From positions 124,001 to 188,000 of the forward strand of contig NZ_WOFE01000001.1 in the NCBI RefSeq assembly GCF_016881405.1: 64,000 nucleotides of DNA. The letters are read 5' to 3'. A model generated the notes under the pieces. It was not told the DNA's origin. It did not search any database and was given only the letters and a program-made list of their open reading frames with translations. Of the stretch, positions 1 through 8,193 are shown piece after piece (positions within the stretch are counted from its first letter, which is position 1; each line of letters opens with the position of its first letter). Both the position numbers and the translations under genes were made by a program. This DNA comes from Deefgea chitinilytica. GTDB taxonomy: Bacteria; Pseudomonadota; Gammaproteobacteria; Burkholderiales; Chitinibacteraceae.

Positions 1-2456
1 TGCATAAAATCGCTGGGTCTGCGCCACAACGCGGTAGCATTGCGGCAGTGATTGATGATTTGATTGCCAGAAATGTTAAACCATCGGAGATGTTGGCATT
101 ATTGGGTGATACGCTAATTGCACCCGTGATGACGGCTCATCCAACCGAAGTAAAACGCAAGACAATTCTGAATTGCCATAATGCGCTGGCGGCTTTGTTG
201 ACCGAACGTGATCGTAGCCAAATGACGCCAGAAGAAACTCGCGCCAATCAAGAGGCGATGGAGCGCGTGATGCTGACGCTATGGCAAACGCGTGAAGTGC
301 GTACTGTGAAATTGACGGTGCAAGATGAAATCGAGAACGGCTCAACGTTTTTCCGCAATACCTTCTTGCACGAAATTCCTCGCTTATACCAAGATTTAGA
401 AGACAAATTCTCTGAGATGAATGGTGAAGCCATTCAACTGCCTAATTTTATTCAAGTCGGTAGTTGGATTGGTGGCGATCGTGACGGCAATCCGAATGTG
501 ACTGCTGAGGTGATGCGCTACGCGGTTTCTCGTCAAGCTGGCGTTGCTCTAGATTACTACTATCAACAGTGCTTGAAACTTGAAGGCGAGTTGTCGATGT
601 CGACTCGTTTGGTCGCGGTTGACCAAGCATTGTCTGAACTTGCCGCAACTGCGGTTGAAGATCAAGCACGTAAAGACGGCGAGCCATATCGTTTAGCTGT
701 GTCAGCGATTGCCTCGCGTATTTTTGCTACGGCGTTAGAAATTGGCACATTCCACCATGAATTACATGATGTAGCCCATGCGCCAGCGTATAAAAATGCG
801 GAAGAATTGACAGCTGATTTAGCAATTATTGCGAATTCATTGAAAGCGCACGGCGCGGCAAAAATCGCGAACGGCCGTTTACGTCGTTTGCAACGTGCGG
901 TTTCAGTCTTTGGTTTCTTCTTGGCTCCTGTAGATATGCGCCAAAACTCAGCGATTCATGAAAAAATGATCAATGAGTTATTCCAACAAGCTGGGCTTGA
1001 GGAATATAGCAAACTCGATGAGCAATCTCGTCGTACGGTGCTATTGCGCGAATTGGCCAGTCCGCGTCCTTTAATCTGTCCGTATGATGTGTCGTACAGC
1101 CCTGAAGTTCAGCAAGAGTTAGATATTCTCCACGCAGCGGCTGAATTGCAAGCGCGCTACGGTGAGGCGGTATTGCCAAACTATATTATTTCTAACTGTG
1201 AATCCGTTTCGGATATGTTGGAAGTGGCGGTCTTGCTCAACGATGTGGGTCTGGTGTCTTTGGCACCGCAAGTGCGTAGCAAAGTGAATATCATCCCATT
1301 GTTTGAGACGACACCTGACTTGCGCAATAGTGGCAAGATCATGGCTGAAATGTTTGCCTTGAGCCAATGGCGTCAGTTACTCAATTGCCGTAATCATGTG
1401 CAAGAAGTAATGCTGGGTTATTCCGATTCGAATAAAGAGGGCGGTTACCTCACGTCGAACTGGGAGCTTTATAAAGCTGAATTGAACTTGGTGGATGTCT
1501 TTACTGCTGCCGGTATTAAGTTGCGTCTATTCCATGGCCGCGGCGGTACTGTAGGTCGTGGTGGTGGTCCAGCGTATGATGCGATTCTGGCACAGCCCCC
1601 AGGCTCAGTGAACGGACAAATTCGGATTACCGAACAAGGTGAGGTGATTACTGCCAAATACGCAGATCGAGAAGTTGGTCGCCGTAATCTTGAGATTCTG
1701 GTTGCCGCTACTTTAGATGCAAGTTTCCAACCTGCGATTGTAGAGACTGACGACGTCGTTGCTCGCCGTGCCTTGATGGAACGTTTATCATCGCGCGCCT
1801 ATCAGTTCTATCGTGATTTGGTGTATGCAACGCCTGATTTTATTACCTACTTCCTAGAAGCAACGCCGATTAAAGAAATTCCAAATCTGAATATCGGTTC
1901 GCGCCCAGCCGCACGTAAAAACACCACCAGCATCGGTGATTTGCGCGCGATTCCTTGGGTATTCTCTTGGTCGCAATGTCGTTTGATGTTGCCGGGTTGG
2001 TATGGTTTTGGTACTGCGATTGCTGAGTATTTGGCCGAGACAGGTGATGAAGGCTTAAGTTTGCTGCGTGATTTGTATGCAAATTGGTCATTCCTACAAG
2101 TAACGATCTCCAATATGGAAATGGTATTGGCAAAATCGGATATCGCGATTGCAGAGCGCTACTCAGAGTTGGTGCAGGATCAAGCTGTGGCTGAGCGTAT
2201 TTTTGGCCGTATTAAATCAGAATGGCAGCGTTCAGTGGATGCGGTTTTAGCAATTACTGGTCACTCGCAATTGCTGGGCGACAACCCAACGTTGGCACGT
2301 AGTCTGGATAATCGTTTGCCATACCTTGACCCGCTCAATCATTTGCAAGTTGAATTACTCAAGCGTATTCGTGGCGGCGATGATTCAGAAGAGCTGCGCC
2401 ATGCGGTGCATTTGACGATTAACGGGGTTTCAGCCGGTTTGCGTAATAGCGGCTAA
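1..2456 (+). CDS. ppc: Phosphoenolpyruvate carboxylase (5'-truncated by window edge)
   Basis: Carboxylates phosphoenolpyruvate to oxaloacetate, the anaplerotic feed of the TCA cycle, in the cytosol. The frame is open to the window edge: codons from base 3 read HKIAGSAPQRGSIAAV before the first GTG at 48, so that GTG is not the true start and roughly the first 70-80 residues lie outside. Family motifs are all visible: TAHPTE with its active-site His, GGDRDGNPNV, GYSDSNKEGG, the glycine-rich FHGRGGTVGRGGGP loop, QGEVI, and the C-terminal INGVSAGLRNSG (E. coli: TINGIAAGMRNTG). About 817 residues are present against ~880-900 for full-length enzymes. No broken frame was seen. Identification is secure; only the N-terminus is missing. 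Confidence 0.97.
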   Translation, partial: HKIAGSAPQRGSIAAVIDDLIARNVKPSEMLALLGDTLIAPVMTAHPTEVKRKTILNCHNALAALLTERDRSQMTPEETRANQEAMERVMLTLWQTREVRTVKLTVQDEIENGSTFFRNTFLHEIPRLYQDLEDKFSEMNGEAIQLPNFIQVGSWIGGDRDGNPNVTAEVMRYAVSRQAGVALDYYYQQCLKLEGELSMSTRLVAVDQALSELAATAVEDQARKDGEPYRLAVSAIASRIFATALEIGTFHHELHDVAHAPAYKNAEELTADLAIIANSLKAHGAAKIANGRLRRLQRAVSVFGFFLAPVDMRQNSAIHEKMINELFQQAGLEEYSKLDEQSRRTVLLRELASPRPLICPYDVSYSPEVQQELDILHAAAELQARYGEAVLPNYIISNCESVSDMLEVAVLLNDVGLVSLAPQVRSKVNIIPLFETTPDLRNSGKIMAEMFALSQWRQLLNCRNHVQEVMLGYSDSNKEGGYLTSNWELYKAELNLVDVFTAAGIKLRLFHGRGGTVGRGGGPAYDAILAQPPGSVNGQIRITEQGEVITAKYADREVGRRNLEILVAATLDASFQPAIVETDDVVARRALMERLSSRAYQFYRDLVYATPDFITYFLEATPIKEIPNLNIGSRPAARKNTTSIGDLRAIPWVFSWSQCRLMLPGWYGFGTAIAEYLAETGDEGLSLLRDLYANWSFLQVTISNMEMVLAKSDIAIAERYSELVQDQAVAERIFGRIKSEWQRSVDAVLAITGHSQLLGDNPTLARSLDNRLPYLDPLNHLQVELLKRIRGGDDSEELRHAVHLTINGVSAGLRNSG

Positions 2457-2487
2457 CATTCTCAGTCATACGAAGGAAAACGCCATC

Positions 2488-2967
2488 ATGAGTCCATTGA
2501 AGCAAAATATTGCAAAGGTGGTCGTGATGGCGTTGTTGTATGCACCGCAGCTTCATGCGGCTTTACCCAGTCATTTTGGCGATAAAGTCGAAGCTGCTTT
2601 GGCCTGCCGTAGTGAATGGTCAACCGAATGGTGGCGGAGTTATTTTCGCCAGCATTTAGAAGCACCTATTCGAGTATGGGGTGAGGCTGAGTGGTTTAAT
2701 GGTAAAAATGCAGAGTTAGCAGGAAATCGAGCGCAAGAAGTCTTTGTCAATACCCCAGAATCAGGTGCACTTATGGTGGGGGTCTTAATTAATTCTCCCG
2801 TGGCTACGGTACGCAAAAATATTGAAACAAAAATGGGTTTCAGTTTTGTCGAGTTACCTGGTCCTTATCCGCGTTATTTATCTAAGTTAGGTAGTGTGCT
2901 GGTGCGTGTCTCTGAAGAGCAAACGAAATGGTACTGCGCACGCTGGAACTTGGGTAATCGTCCTTAA
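2488..2967 (+). CDS. Small secreted protein of unknown function
   Basis: I do not recognise this 159-residue protein. The ATG at 2488 follows GAAGGAAAA about 8 bases upstream, a reasonable ribosome binding site. Residues 1-24 form a signal peptide (Lys near the N-terminus, hydrophobic VVVMALLYA, then LHAA as the likely cleavage site), so the mature part is probably periplasmic. It is Trp-rich early (EWSTEWWRSYF) and has one Cys near residue 39 and one near 149, which could form a disulfide. It starts 31 bases after ppc on the same strand and may be cotranscribed, but nothing ties it functionally to ppc. No domain could be assigned. Confidence 0.75.
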   Translation: MSPLKQNIAKVVVMALLYAPQLHAALPSHFGDKVEAALACRSEWSTEWWRSYFRQHLEAPIRVWGEAEWFNGKNAELAGNRAQEVFVNTPESGALMVGVLINSPVATVRKNIETKMGFSFVELPGPYPRYLSKLGSVLVRVSEEQTKWYCARWNLGNRP

Positions 2968-3383
2968 CGTTTATTCAATATTTGTTCGCGATTAATACCA
3001 GTTGCTGACGACTGGCAAGCTGAGGTATTCCCTTTTTGGCTATTTTGAGGCGTATTTGTAAATTTCAGATGTGAAATTTTATTGTTATTTCCATGTAATT
3101 TTAATGGGCTTACGTATTCCTAGTGACTGGGGAGCTTGATGCTAGCTAGCGTTTTTTTTGTGTAGTGCTTCACAAAATATTACTAAAAATTTTGGAGCGC
3201 AACTACATAATTATTGCCTTATATTGCGATGCAGCAATTGCTGTTTCTTTAAATTGCTGAGTAACGATTAGTAAATTGAGCCGTATGTTGCAATGCAAGG
3301 CTATGATTTTTACAGTTTGATGTAGGAAAAATTTTGACTACATAAGACTGTCTGAATTCACTTTTTTTTTATAAAAAAGATGC
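2968..3383. other. Gene-free AT-rich spacer
   Basis: No open frame with a credible start or codon pattern was found on either strand. The stretch is AT-rich with several T runs. A self-complementary GCTAGCTAGC at 3141-3150 is followed by a G and eight T, which could weakly terminate transcription from the upstream gene, but the palindrome leaves no proper loop. Nothing else could be assigned. Confidence 0.5.
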
Positions 3384-3412
3384 TTGACAATAAAATTGCG
3401 ATGCTGATTAAT
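3384..3412 (+). promoter_or_regulatory. Putative sigma70 promoter for the 3.4-3.8 kb transcript
   Basis: A perfect -35 hexamer TTGACA (3384-3389), a 17-base spacer and ATTAAT (3407-3412, 4 of 6 to TATAAT). It is preceded by an A/T-rich tract that could act as an UP element. The predicted start would be near 3419. No gene begins within the next 450 bases, so its transcript would be non-coding or a long murB leader. Confidence 0.45.
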
Positions 3413-3418
3413 AGAGTT

Positions 3419-3824
3419 CAACGGGATCGAAAAAATAATTTCGGGCTGTTACAGCAAAGCAAAAAATAGTTTTCTTTCTTTTAACTTACTTTTGAAATGC
3501 TGGGGCAAGACCAGTCGCGCTGCGCGGGTAAAGCCAAAAATAAAGAGGATGGAGACTAGCGCCGCAAGGCGTGCAGTAAATGCAGTAAATAAACCCTAAC
3601 GGATTGTTATGATTAGGGTTGAGAGGATGACGTAGCAAATGTAGCACCCAAAAAAAGCGCTGATTGGATGGTAATAATTAGCGTAGGAGAGAGACGTAAT
3701 ACCGTAGTGCCCCAATAAAGTGCCGAGCCTAAGTAGCTCGACGATGCTCGGTACTAAACCTTGGCATCATTCAGTATCGAATTGATGACCATCAGCCCTT
3801 CCGATTATGGAAGGGCTTTTTATT
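3419..3824 (+). ncRNA. Candidate structured non-coding RNA or decayed repeat
   Basis: This ~405-base stretch lies between a promoter-like site and a clear terminator and has a series of hairpins: AACCCTAA (3592-3599) with TTAGGGTT (3613-3620); GCGCTGATT (3657-3665) with AATTAGCGT (3676-3684, two G-U pairs); GTGCCGAGC (3721-3729) with GCTCGGTAC; and GCGCC-GCAA-GGCGT near 3560-3575 with a GNRA-type loop. I could not match it to RNase P RNA, tmRNA, 6S RNA or the riboswitch classes I know by sequence. One frame reads an Arg/Lys-rich peptide ending NAVNKP near 3593 without a good start, so a decayed coding repeat is an alternative. Function unknown. Confidence 0.35.
3794..3824 (+). terminator. Intrinsic terminator upstream of murB
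   Basis: AGCCCTTCC (3794-3802), a 6-base loop, then GGAAGGGCT (3809-3817) followed by TTTTTATTTT. It is a canonical 9-bp stem with a U tract. It lies before murB rather than after an annotated gene, which supports an independent transcript ending here. Confidence 0.8.
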
Positions 3825-3878
3825 TTCTAGTCCCGATAATTTGGAGGATAATCGCGTTTTGCTTTGTTGCGAACTTCC

Positions 3879-4898
3879 ATGTCTGTTTCTACATTTTCTA
3901 GTTCATCTTTAACCGCTTTAAATACCTTGGGCTTAAAAGCGGTTGCTCGGCACATCTTGCACCTCACTGAGCCAGCTCAAATTATCCAATGGCGCGCTGA
4001 TCCGCGCTTTGCACAGACTACATGGTTGGTGCTGGGGGGCGGCAGTAATGTGGTGATGTCCGAATGCATCGAGCAAACCGTGATTCATGTCGGCTTGCAA
4101 GGAAAAAGACTATTGCGCGAGGATGATGCGGCTTGGTATGTCGCCGCGGCGGGCGGTGAAGCGTGGCATCCGTTTGTGCAATGGACGTTAGCGCAGGGCT
4201 GGGCAGGGCTGGAAAACCTATCTTTGATTCCGGGTACTGTCGGTGCCGCACCGGTGCAAAATATCGGTGCCTATGGCGTGGAAATTAAAGATGTGTTTGA
4301 GCAATTGACCGCGATCCATTTGCAAACGGGTGAGTCGCGCGTTTTTACATTGGCCGATTGCCAATTTGCTTACCGTGATAGCGTGTTTAAGCAAGCTGAG
4401 GCAGGGCAGTGGCTGATTGTGGAAGTGGTGTTTCGATTATTAAAAAACTACCAAGTACAGACTCAGTATGGCGATATTGAGCGTGAATTGCTCAGTTTAA
4501 ACCTTGGCTGTACGCCCTCGGCAGTAGCACAGGCGGTGATCAATGTACGGCAACGAAAATTGCCCGATCCAGCGCAGATTGGCAATGCCGGTAGCTATTT
4601 CAAAAATCCAATTGTTAGTCCAGCAATTTATCAAGCTGTGATGGCAGCGCATCCGAATGCCGTCGCTTATGCGCTAGAAGATGGCCGATACAAATTGGCG
4701 GCTGGTTGGCTGATTGAGCAAGCGGGTTGGAAAGGCCGGCGCTTAGGCCCAGTAGGCATGTATGAGAAGCAGGCTTTGGTATTGGTAAATCATGGCGGCG
4801 CAACCGCAGCCGATGTGTTAGCCCTTGAGCGAGCTGTACAAGCGGACGTGTTGGCCCAATTTGGTGTTGAGCTAGAAGCTGAACCTGTGAAGTGGTAG
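3879..4898 (+). CDS. murB: UDP-N-acetylenolpyruvoylglucosamine reductase
   Basis: FAD enzyme that reduces enolpyruvyl-UDP-GlcNAc to UDP-MurNAc with NADPH, the second committed step of peptidoglycan synthesis. FAD-binding landmarks are LGGGSNVV, ENLSLIPGTVGAAPVQNIGAYG and YRDSVFK; NAGSYFKNP carries the proton-donor Ser, and the C-terminal block runs from AAGWLIEQAGWKG to NHGGATA. With ~339 residues and the YRDSVFK insert it is a type I enzyme (E. coli 342 aa). I chose ATG 3879; an in-frame TTG at 3864 is nearer a GGAGG at 3843-3847, and both spacings are longer than ideal, so the start is uncertain by five residues. It is convergent with mpl, another cell-wall gene. Confidence 0.95.
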   Translation: MSVSTFSSSSLTALNTLGLKAVARHILHLTEPAQIIQWRADPRFAQTTWLVLGGGSNVVMSECIEQTVIHVGLQGKRLLREDDAAWYVAAAGGEAWHPFVQWTLAQGWAGLENLSLIPGTVGAAPVQNIGAYGVEIKDVFEQLTAIHLQTGESRVFTLADCQFAYRDSVFKQAEAGQWLIVEVVFRLLKNYQVQTQYGDIERELLSLNLGCTPSAVAQAVINVRQRKLPDPAQIGNAGSYFKNPIVSPAIYQAVMAAHPNAVAYALEDGRYKLAAGWLIEQAGWKGRRLGPVGMYEKQALVLVNHGGATAADVLALERAVQADVLAQFGVELEAEPVKW

Positions 4899-4943
4899 GT
4901 ATATACCGCTAGCCATTACTGATTAATAGCTAGCGGTATATAC
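4899..4943. terminator. Perfect 15-bp inverted repeat between convergent murB and mpl
   Basis: GTATATACCGCTAGC (4899-4913) and GCTAGCGGTATATAC (4929-4943) are exact reverse complements around a 15-base loop. It begins on the base after the murB stop codon and ends 10 bases before the mpl stop. There is no strong U tract on either side, so a bidirectional transcription stop is plausible but the element could instead stabilise mRNA 3' ends. Confidence 0.55.
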
Positions 4944-4953
4944 TGTTAATGTA

Positions 4954-6324
4954 TTAAGCGAGTGCAGCAAGTAATTTATCGTGAATACCACCAAAGCCGC
5001 CATTACTCATAATCAAGATATGGTCGCCGTTTTGCGCGGTTGTCGTTAATGCGCCAATTAAGTCTTCTAGTAGGGTAAAGCTGCGCGCTTTATCACCTAA
5101 ATCAGCGAGTGCCTCTGCTGGATCCCAGCCTAAATTGGCACCGAAACAAAATACCAAATCCGCATCGACCAAGCTGCCAGCCAACGCCGCTTTCATCGTA
5201 CCTAGCTTCATGGTATTGGAGCGCGGCTCAAGCACGGCCAGAATGCGAGCTTGGCCTACTTTGGCACGCAATCCGGCGACGGTGGTTGCGATTGCAGTTG
5301 GATGGTGGGCAAAGTCGTCATAAACGGTGATGTTGTTGACGCAGCCTTTGATTTCCATTCGCCGTTTCACATTGGCAAATTGCCCGAGCGCTTCAATCGC
5401 GACGGCAGGCGCAACGCCGACGTGACGTGCGGCAGCAATCGCGGCCAGCGCATTATGCGCATTGTGTTCACCCAGCAGTGACCACGTTAACCGTCCTTGC
5501 TGTTGTCCATTCAGTAGTACGTCAAAACCGTCGGCATATGTCGTGCTGACTTGCCAGCCAGTCTCATTGCCCGCGAAGTATTCCACTTCGCTCCAGCAGC
5601 CACGCTCTAAGACGCGCTGCAAACTGGCTTCACGGCCGTTCGTAACGACGCGACCTTGCCCTGGCACCGTGCGAACGAGGTGGTGAAATTGCGTTTCAAT
5701 CGCGGATAAATCGGCAAAAATATCGGCGTGATCAAATTCAAGATTGTTGAGGACGGCAGTGCGGGGGCGATAATGGACAAATTTACTGCGTTTATCAAAA
5801 AAGGCCGTGTCGTATTCGTCAGCTTCGATGACAAAAAACGGTGATGTACTATTCGCGTCTTGCCGTGGTGTTTGCGGTAGTCTTGCTGACACACCGAAGT
5901 TTTCAGGAATCCCACCCACTAAAAATCCCGGCGCGAGCCCTGCATATTCTAAAATCCATGCCAGCATCCCGGTTGTCGTCGTTTTACCGTGTGTACCCGC
6001 AATCGCCAACACCCATTTGTCGTGTAATATCTGTTCGCCTAGCCACTGCGGGCCAGAGGTATAGGGTAGTCCGGCATTTAGAATCGCTTCCATTAGCGGC
6101 ATACCCCGCTTAACAACATTGCCAATCACGAACAAATCCGGCTTGAGGCTAAGTTGTTCTGCGCCAAAGCCCTCAATCAATTCAATTCCTAGCGCTTCCA
6201 GTTGCGTGGACATCGGGGGGTAAACATTGGCATCGCAGCCAGTAACCGTGTGACCTGCGGCGCGTGCTAGCGCAGCGATACCGCCCATGAATGTGCCGCA
6301 AATACCAAGAATATGAATGTGCAT
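4954..6324 (-). CDS. mpl: UDP-N-acetylmuramate:L-Ala-gamma-D-Glu-meso-DAP ligase
   Basis: Murein peptide ligase that reattaches the recycled tripeptide to UDP-MurNAc. The N-terminus MHIHILGICGTFMGG is the Mpl/MurC-type Rossmann start; AIAGTHGKTTTTGMLAW is the Mur-ligase P-loop; EADEYDTAFFDKRSKFVHY and LNNLEFDHADIF are typical of Mpl rather than MurC; YDDFAHHPTAIATT is the conserved Mur-ligase His motif. I start it at ATG 6324; upstream in-frame codons up to 6363 encode a Ser/Asn stretch unlike the family. Length 456 aa matches E. coli Mpl (457). It complements murB here and amgK/murU further on: the window holds two separate cell-wall recycling routes. Confidence 0.95.
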   Translation of the reverse strand: MHIHILGICGTFMGGIAALARAAGHTVTGCDANVYPPMSTQLEALGIELIEGFGAEQLSLKPDLFVIGNVVKRGMPLMEAILNAGLPYTSGPQWLGEQILHDKWVLAIAGTHGKTTTTGMLAWILEYAGLAPGFLVGGIPENFGVSARLPQTPRQDANSTSPFFVIEADEYDTAFFDKRSKFVHYRPRTAVLNNLEFDHADIFADLSAIETQFHHLVRTVPGQGRVVTNGREASLQRVLERGCWSEVEYFAGNETGWQVSTTYADGFDVLLNGQQQGRLTWSLLGEHNAHNALAAIAAARHVGVAPAVAIEALGQFANVKRRMEIKGCVNNITVYDDFAHHPTAIATTVAGLRAKVGQARILAVLEPRSNTMKLGTMKAALAGSLVDADLVFCFGANLGWDPAEALADLGDKARSFTLLEDLIGALTTTAQNGDHILIMSNGGFGGIHDKLLAALA

Positions 6325-6466
6325 AGATAAATTTGACCGATTTGTCGAGTGTAGAGAACACAATAATTATTAAATTTACTGCTTATTTGACCAAGTGACT
6401 TGCGAAATATTCGCATGTCCTTACAATTGAGCCAAATAGTATAACTAACAATTAGGCTTGAATTCC

Positions 6467-7438
6467 ATGACTATGTCCACCCCTGTGAATCCGGTGGAAA
6501 TTGCCCGTATTGCGCTGAAGCGGCTTACTGAACGTGGTTTACCACCGACACCTGACAATTACACCCAGTTTTATAATGCGATTCTGACCATCAAAGCGCC
6601 AGAAACCAAAACCGCCACCGAGATGCAATTGGCGTGGCAAGTTTTGTACAAGCTGGACGATGCGGTCTCGGATACGGCAGAGTTGACTTCCAGTTTATTA
6701 GACAACTTGGCAAGCTCAAGTTCGGTTTTCGAGCAGAAACTTGGTGATTTACAGCAAGTTCGGCAAGCGCATGCAGAAAAGAGTGTCAGCCCAGAAGAGA
6801 CACATGCTTCACTTGAAGACATGCTCAATGTGGTGATTAGCACCACGCATAATGTGCATTCTACCGTCACGACCTCGCACAGCGATTTGCAAACGATTCG
6901 TGATTCAATTCGCCATATTGAAGAAGACCTTGCCTTTAACCGTAAAGTGCTCGAACAAGATGCGCTGACGGGCGCGCTCAATCGTCAAGGCTTGGATCAT
7001 TTATTAATGCGTGAAGTCAAACGCGCGCAGCGTATCGATGGTCGTTTAACCGCCGCCATTATTGACCTTGACGACTTTAAGCAGATTAACGATAAATTTA
7101 CGCATTTGGTGGGTGATCAAGTCTTGATTCACATGACCAATTTGACCAAGGCGGTATTGCGTGAAAGCGATATTCTGGTTCGCTACGGTGGTGAGGAATT
7201 TTTGCTATTGCTGGTTGATACTGATGTGCGTGGCGCGAGTTATGTGATTGATCGGCTCAAACTCGTTGCTGGCCGTACGCCATTTATTCATCACAATCAG
7301 CGGATTGAGGTACGTTTCTCTGCTGGGATTGCTCAGCTTAAAGACGATGAAAATGGTCGAGCTTTATTGCTGCGTGCAGATGAAGCACTATATCGCGCCA
7401 AGCAGGGCGGACGTGGTAAAACAGAGATTGCAGAATAA
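6467..7438 (+). CDS. Diguanylate cyclase with N-terminal helical region
   Basis: Makes c-di-GMP from two GTP. The ~160-residue N-terminal part is soluble, Gln/Glu/Ser-rich and largely helical, with no membrane segment, so it is probably cytoplasmic. The C-terminal GGDEF domain starts at LEQDALTGALNRQG, includes DLDDFKQIND and has the active site RYGGEEF. Five residues upstream is RESD, an RxxD inhibitory I-site, so product inhibition is expected. ATG 6467 was chosen over an in-frame TTG at 6458; an AGG about 10 bases upstream gives a weak ribosome site. The gene is divergent from mpl and closed by a terminator at 7451. The input signal cannot be read from sequence. Confidence 0.9.
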   Translation: MTMSTPVNPVEIARIALKRLTERGLPPTPDNYTQFYNAILTIKAPETKTATEMQLAWQVLYKLDDAVSDTAELTSSLLDNLASSSSVFEQKLGDLQQVRQAHAEKSVSPEETHASLEDMLNVVISTTHNVHSTVTTSHSDLQTIRDSIRHIEEDLAFNRKVLEQDALTGALNRQGLDHLLMREVKRAQRIDGRLTAAIIDLDDFKQINDKFTHLVGDQVLIHMTNLTKAVLRESDILVRYGGEEFLLLLVDTDVRGASYVIDRLKLVAGRTPFIHHNQRIEVRFSAGIAQLKDDENGRALLLRADEALYRAKQGGRGKTEIAE

Positions 7439-7450
7439 ATTGCATTAGTC

Positions 7451-7479
7451 AAAAAACCGCCTAAAGAGGCGGTTTTTTT
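7451..7479. terminator. Bidirectional terminator between the GGDEF gene and the LysE-type exporter
   Basis: AAAAAACCGCCT-AAAG-AGGCGGTTTTTTT: a GC-rich stem with A and T tails on either side, so it can serve both convergent genes. The last bases overlap the minus-strand stop codon (TTA at 7478-7480). Confidence 0.88.
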
Positions 7480-8122
7480 ATACTGCCGTTTTCACCCAAA
7501 GCGCGTGATAACCATTACTGAGCACCAAGCCTGCAAAGTAAAGGTAGAGCAGCGCCGAAACTACATGGCAGGCTTGTTTAAAACGATTGCCCATCGTCTT
7601 GCCCCCTTGATGGCTGGCGCAAACAATACTGAGAGTCCAAGCCAGACCGCCAGCAAAAAATCCGATTAGAAATTCGCTGGTGCTGAGCCATGAGCCATCT
7701 GTTGCTTGTGCGATCAGTGAGCCACCGACAGCGGCAAACCATAGAATCGACGTTGGCGATGCCATCGCTAAAATGAGGCCGCGGCCAAATAAATGATGCT
7801 TGGCAGGCAAAGGGGGATGCGTTGATTCTGCACGTTGCGCGTCTTGCCATGCTTCACGCGCCATTTTCCACGCTAGCCAAACTAATAGGCTACCACCGCC
7901 GAGCCAAGTAATCCATTGCACACTGGGAAATTGCAGCAGGTAGCGCATGCCCAGCAGCGCAAGTACAGCGTAGATCAGGTCGCCAAAGCAAGAGCCAAAG
8001 CCGAGTAAAAATCCTGCTCGACGACCATGTTTCATAGTGACATCAATCATGGCTACATTGACCATGCCAATATCTAGGCAAAGTGAGAGCGAAAGTAAAA
8101 ATCCGGTAATGAAAGTTTCCAT
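7478..8122 (-). CDS. LysE/RhtB-family amino-acid exporter
   Basis: Inner-membrane exporter of the LysE superfamily, 214 residues, close to the family's ~205-215. The N-terminal segment (FITGFLLSLSLCLDIGMVNVAM) and the following GFLLGFGSCFGDLIYAVLALLG resemble the first two LysE helices with their conserved Gly-rich turn, and GRGLILAMASPTSILWFAAVGG matches the mid-protein NPxxxLFF region in altered form. About six hydrophobic segments are visible. The usual early NPGP motif is replaced by LDIGMVN, so substrate specificity cannot be inferred. It stands alone, downstream of trkH with a 71-base gap, so it may be an independent unit. Confidence 0.82.
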   Translation of the reverse strand: METFITGFLLSLSLCLDIGMVNVAMIDVTMKHGRRAGFLLGFGSCFGDLIYAVLALLGMRYLLQFPSVQWITWLGGGSLLVWLAWKMAREAWQDAQRAESTHPPLPAKHHLFGRGLILAMASPTSILWFAAVGGSLIAQATDGSWLSTSEFLIGFFAGGLAWTLSIVCASHQGGKTMGNRFKQACHVVSALLYLYFAGLVLSNGYHALWVKTAV

Positions 8123-8193
8123 GACCGGATTTTAAGCGGAAGCGCTTGCAGCTTACATTGGGGAAGTTGGCAGTTCTCAAGTACAGCGTTAAC

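Noticed and set aside
3141-3159. GCTAGCTAGC plus T run as a terminator for the gene at 2488
   Set aside because: The palindrome is continuous, leaving no loop; too weak to call.
3440-3593. Arg/Lys-rich frame ending NAVNKP as a coding gene
   Set aside because: No start codon with a ribosome site fits, composition is skewed, and the stretch overlaps the hairpins; kept only as an alternative reading of the structured region.
3419-3824. RNase P RNA, tmRNA, 6S RNA or a known riboswitch
   Set aside because: The conserved cores I know for these classes (for example GAGGAAAGUCCGGGC, the tmRNA tag end, the TPP CUGAGA block) are absent.
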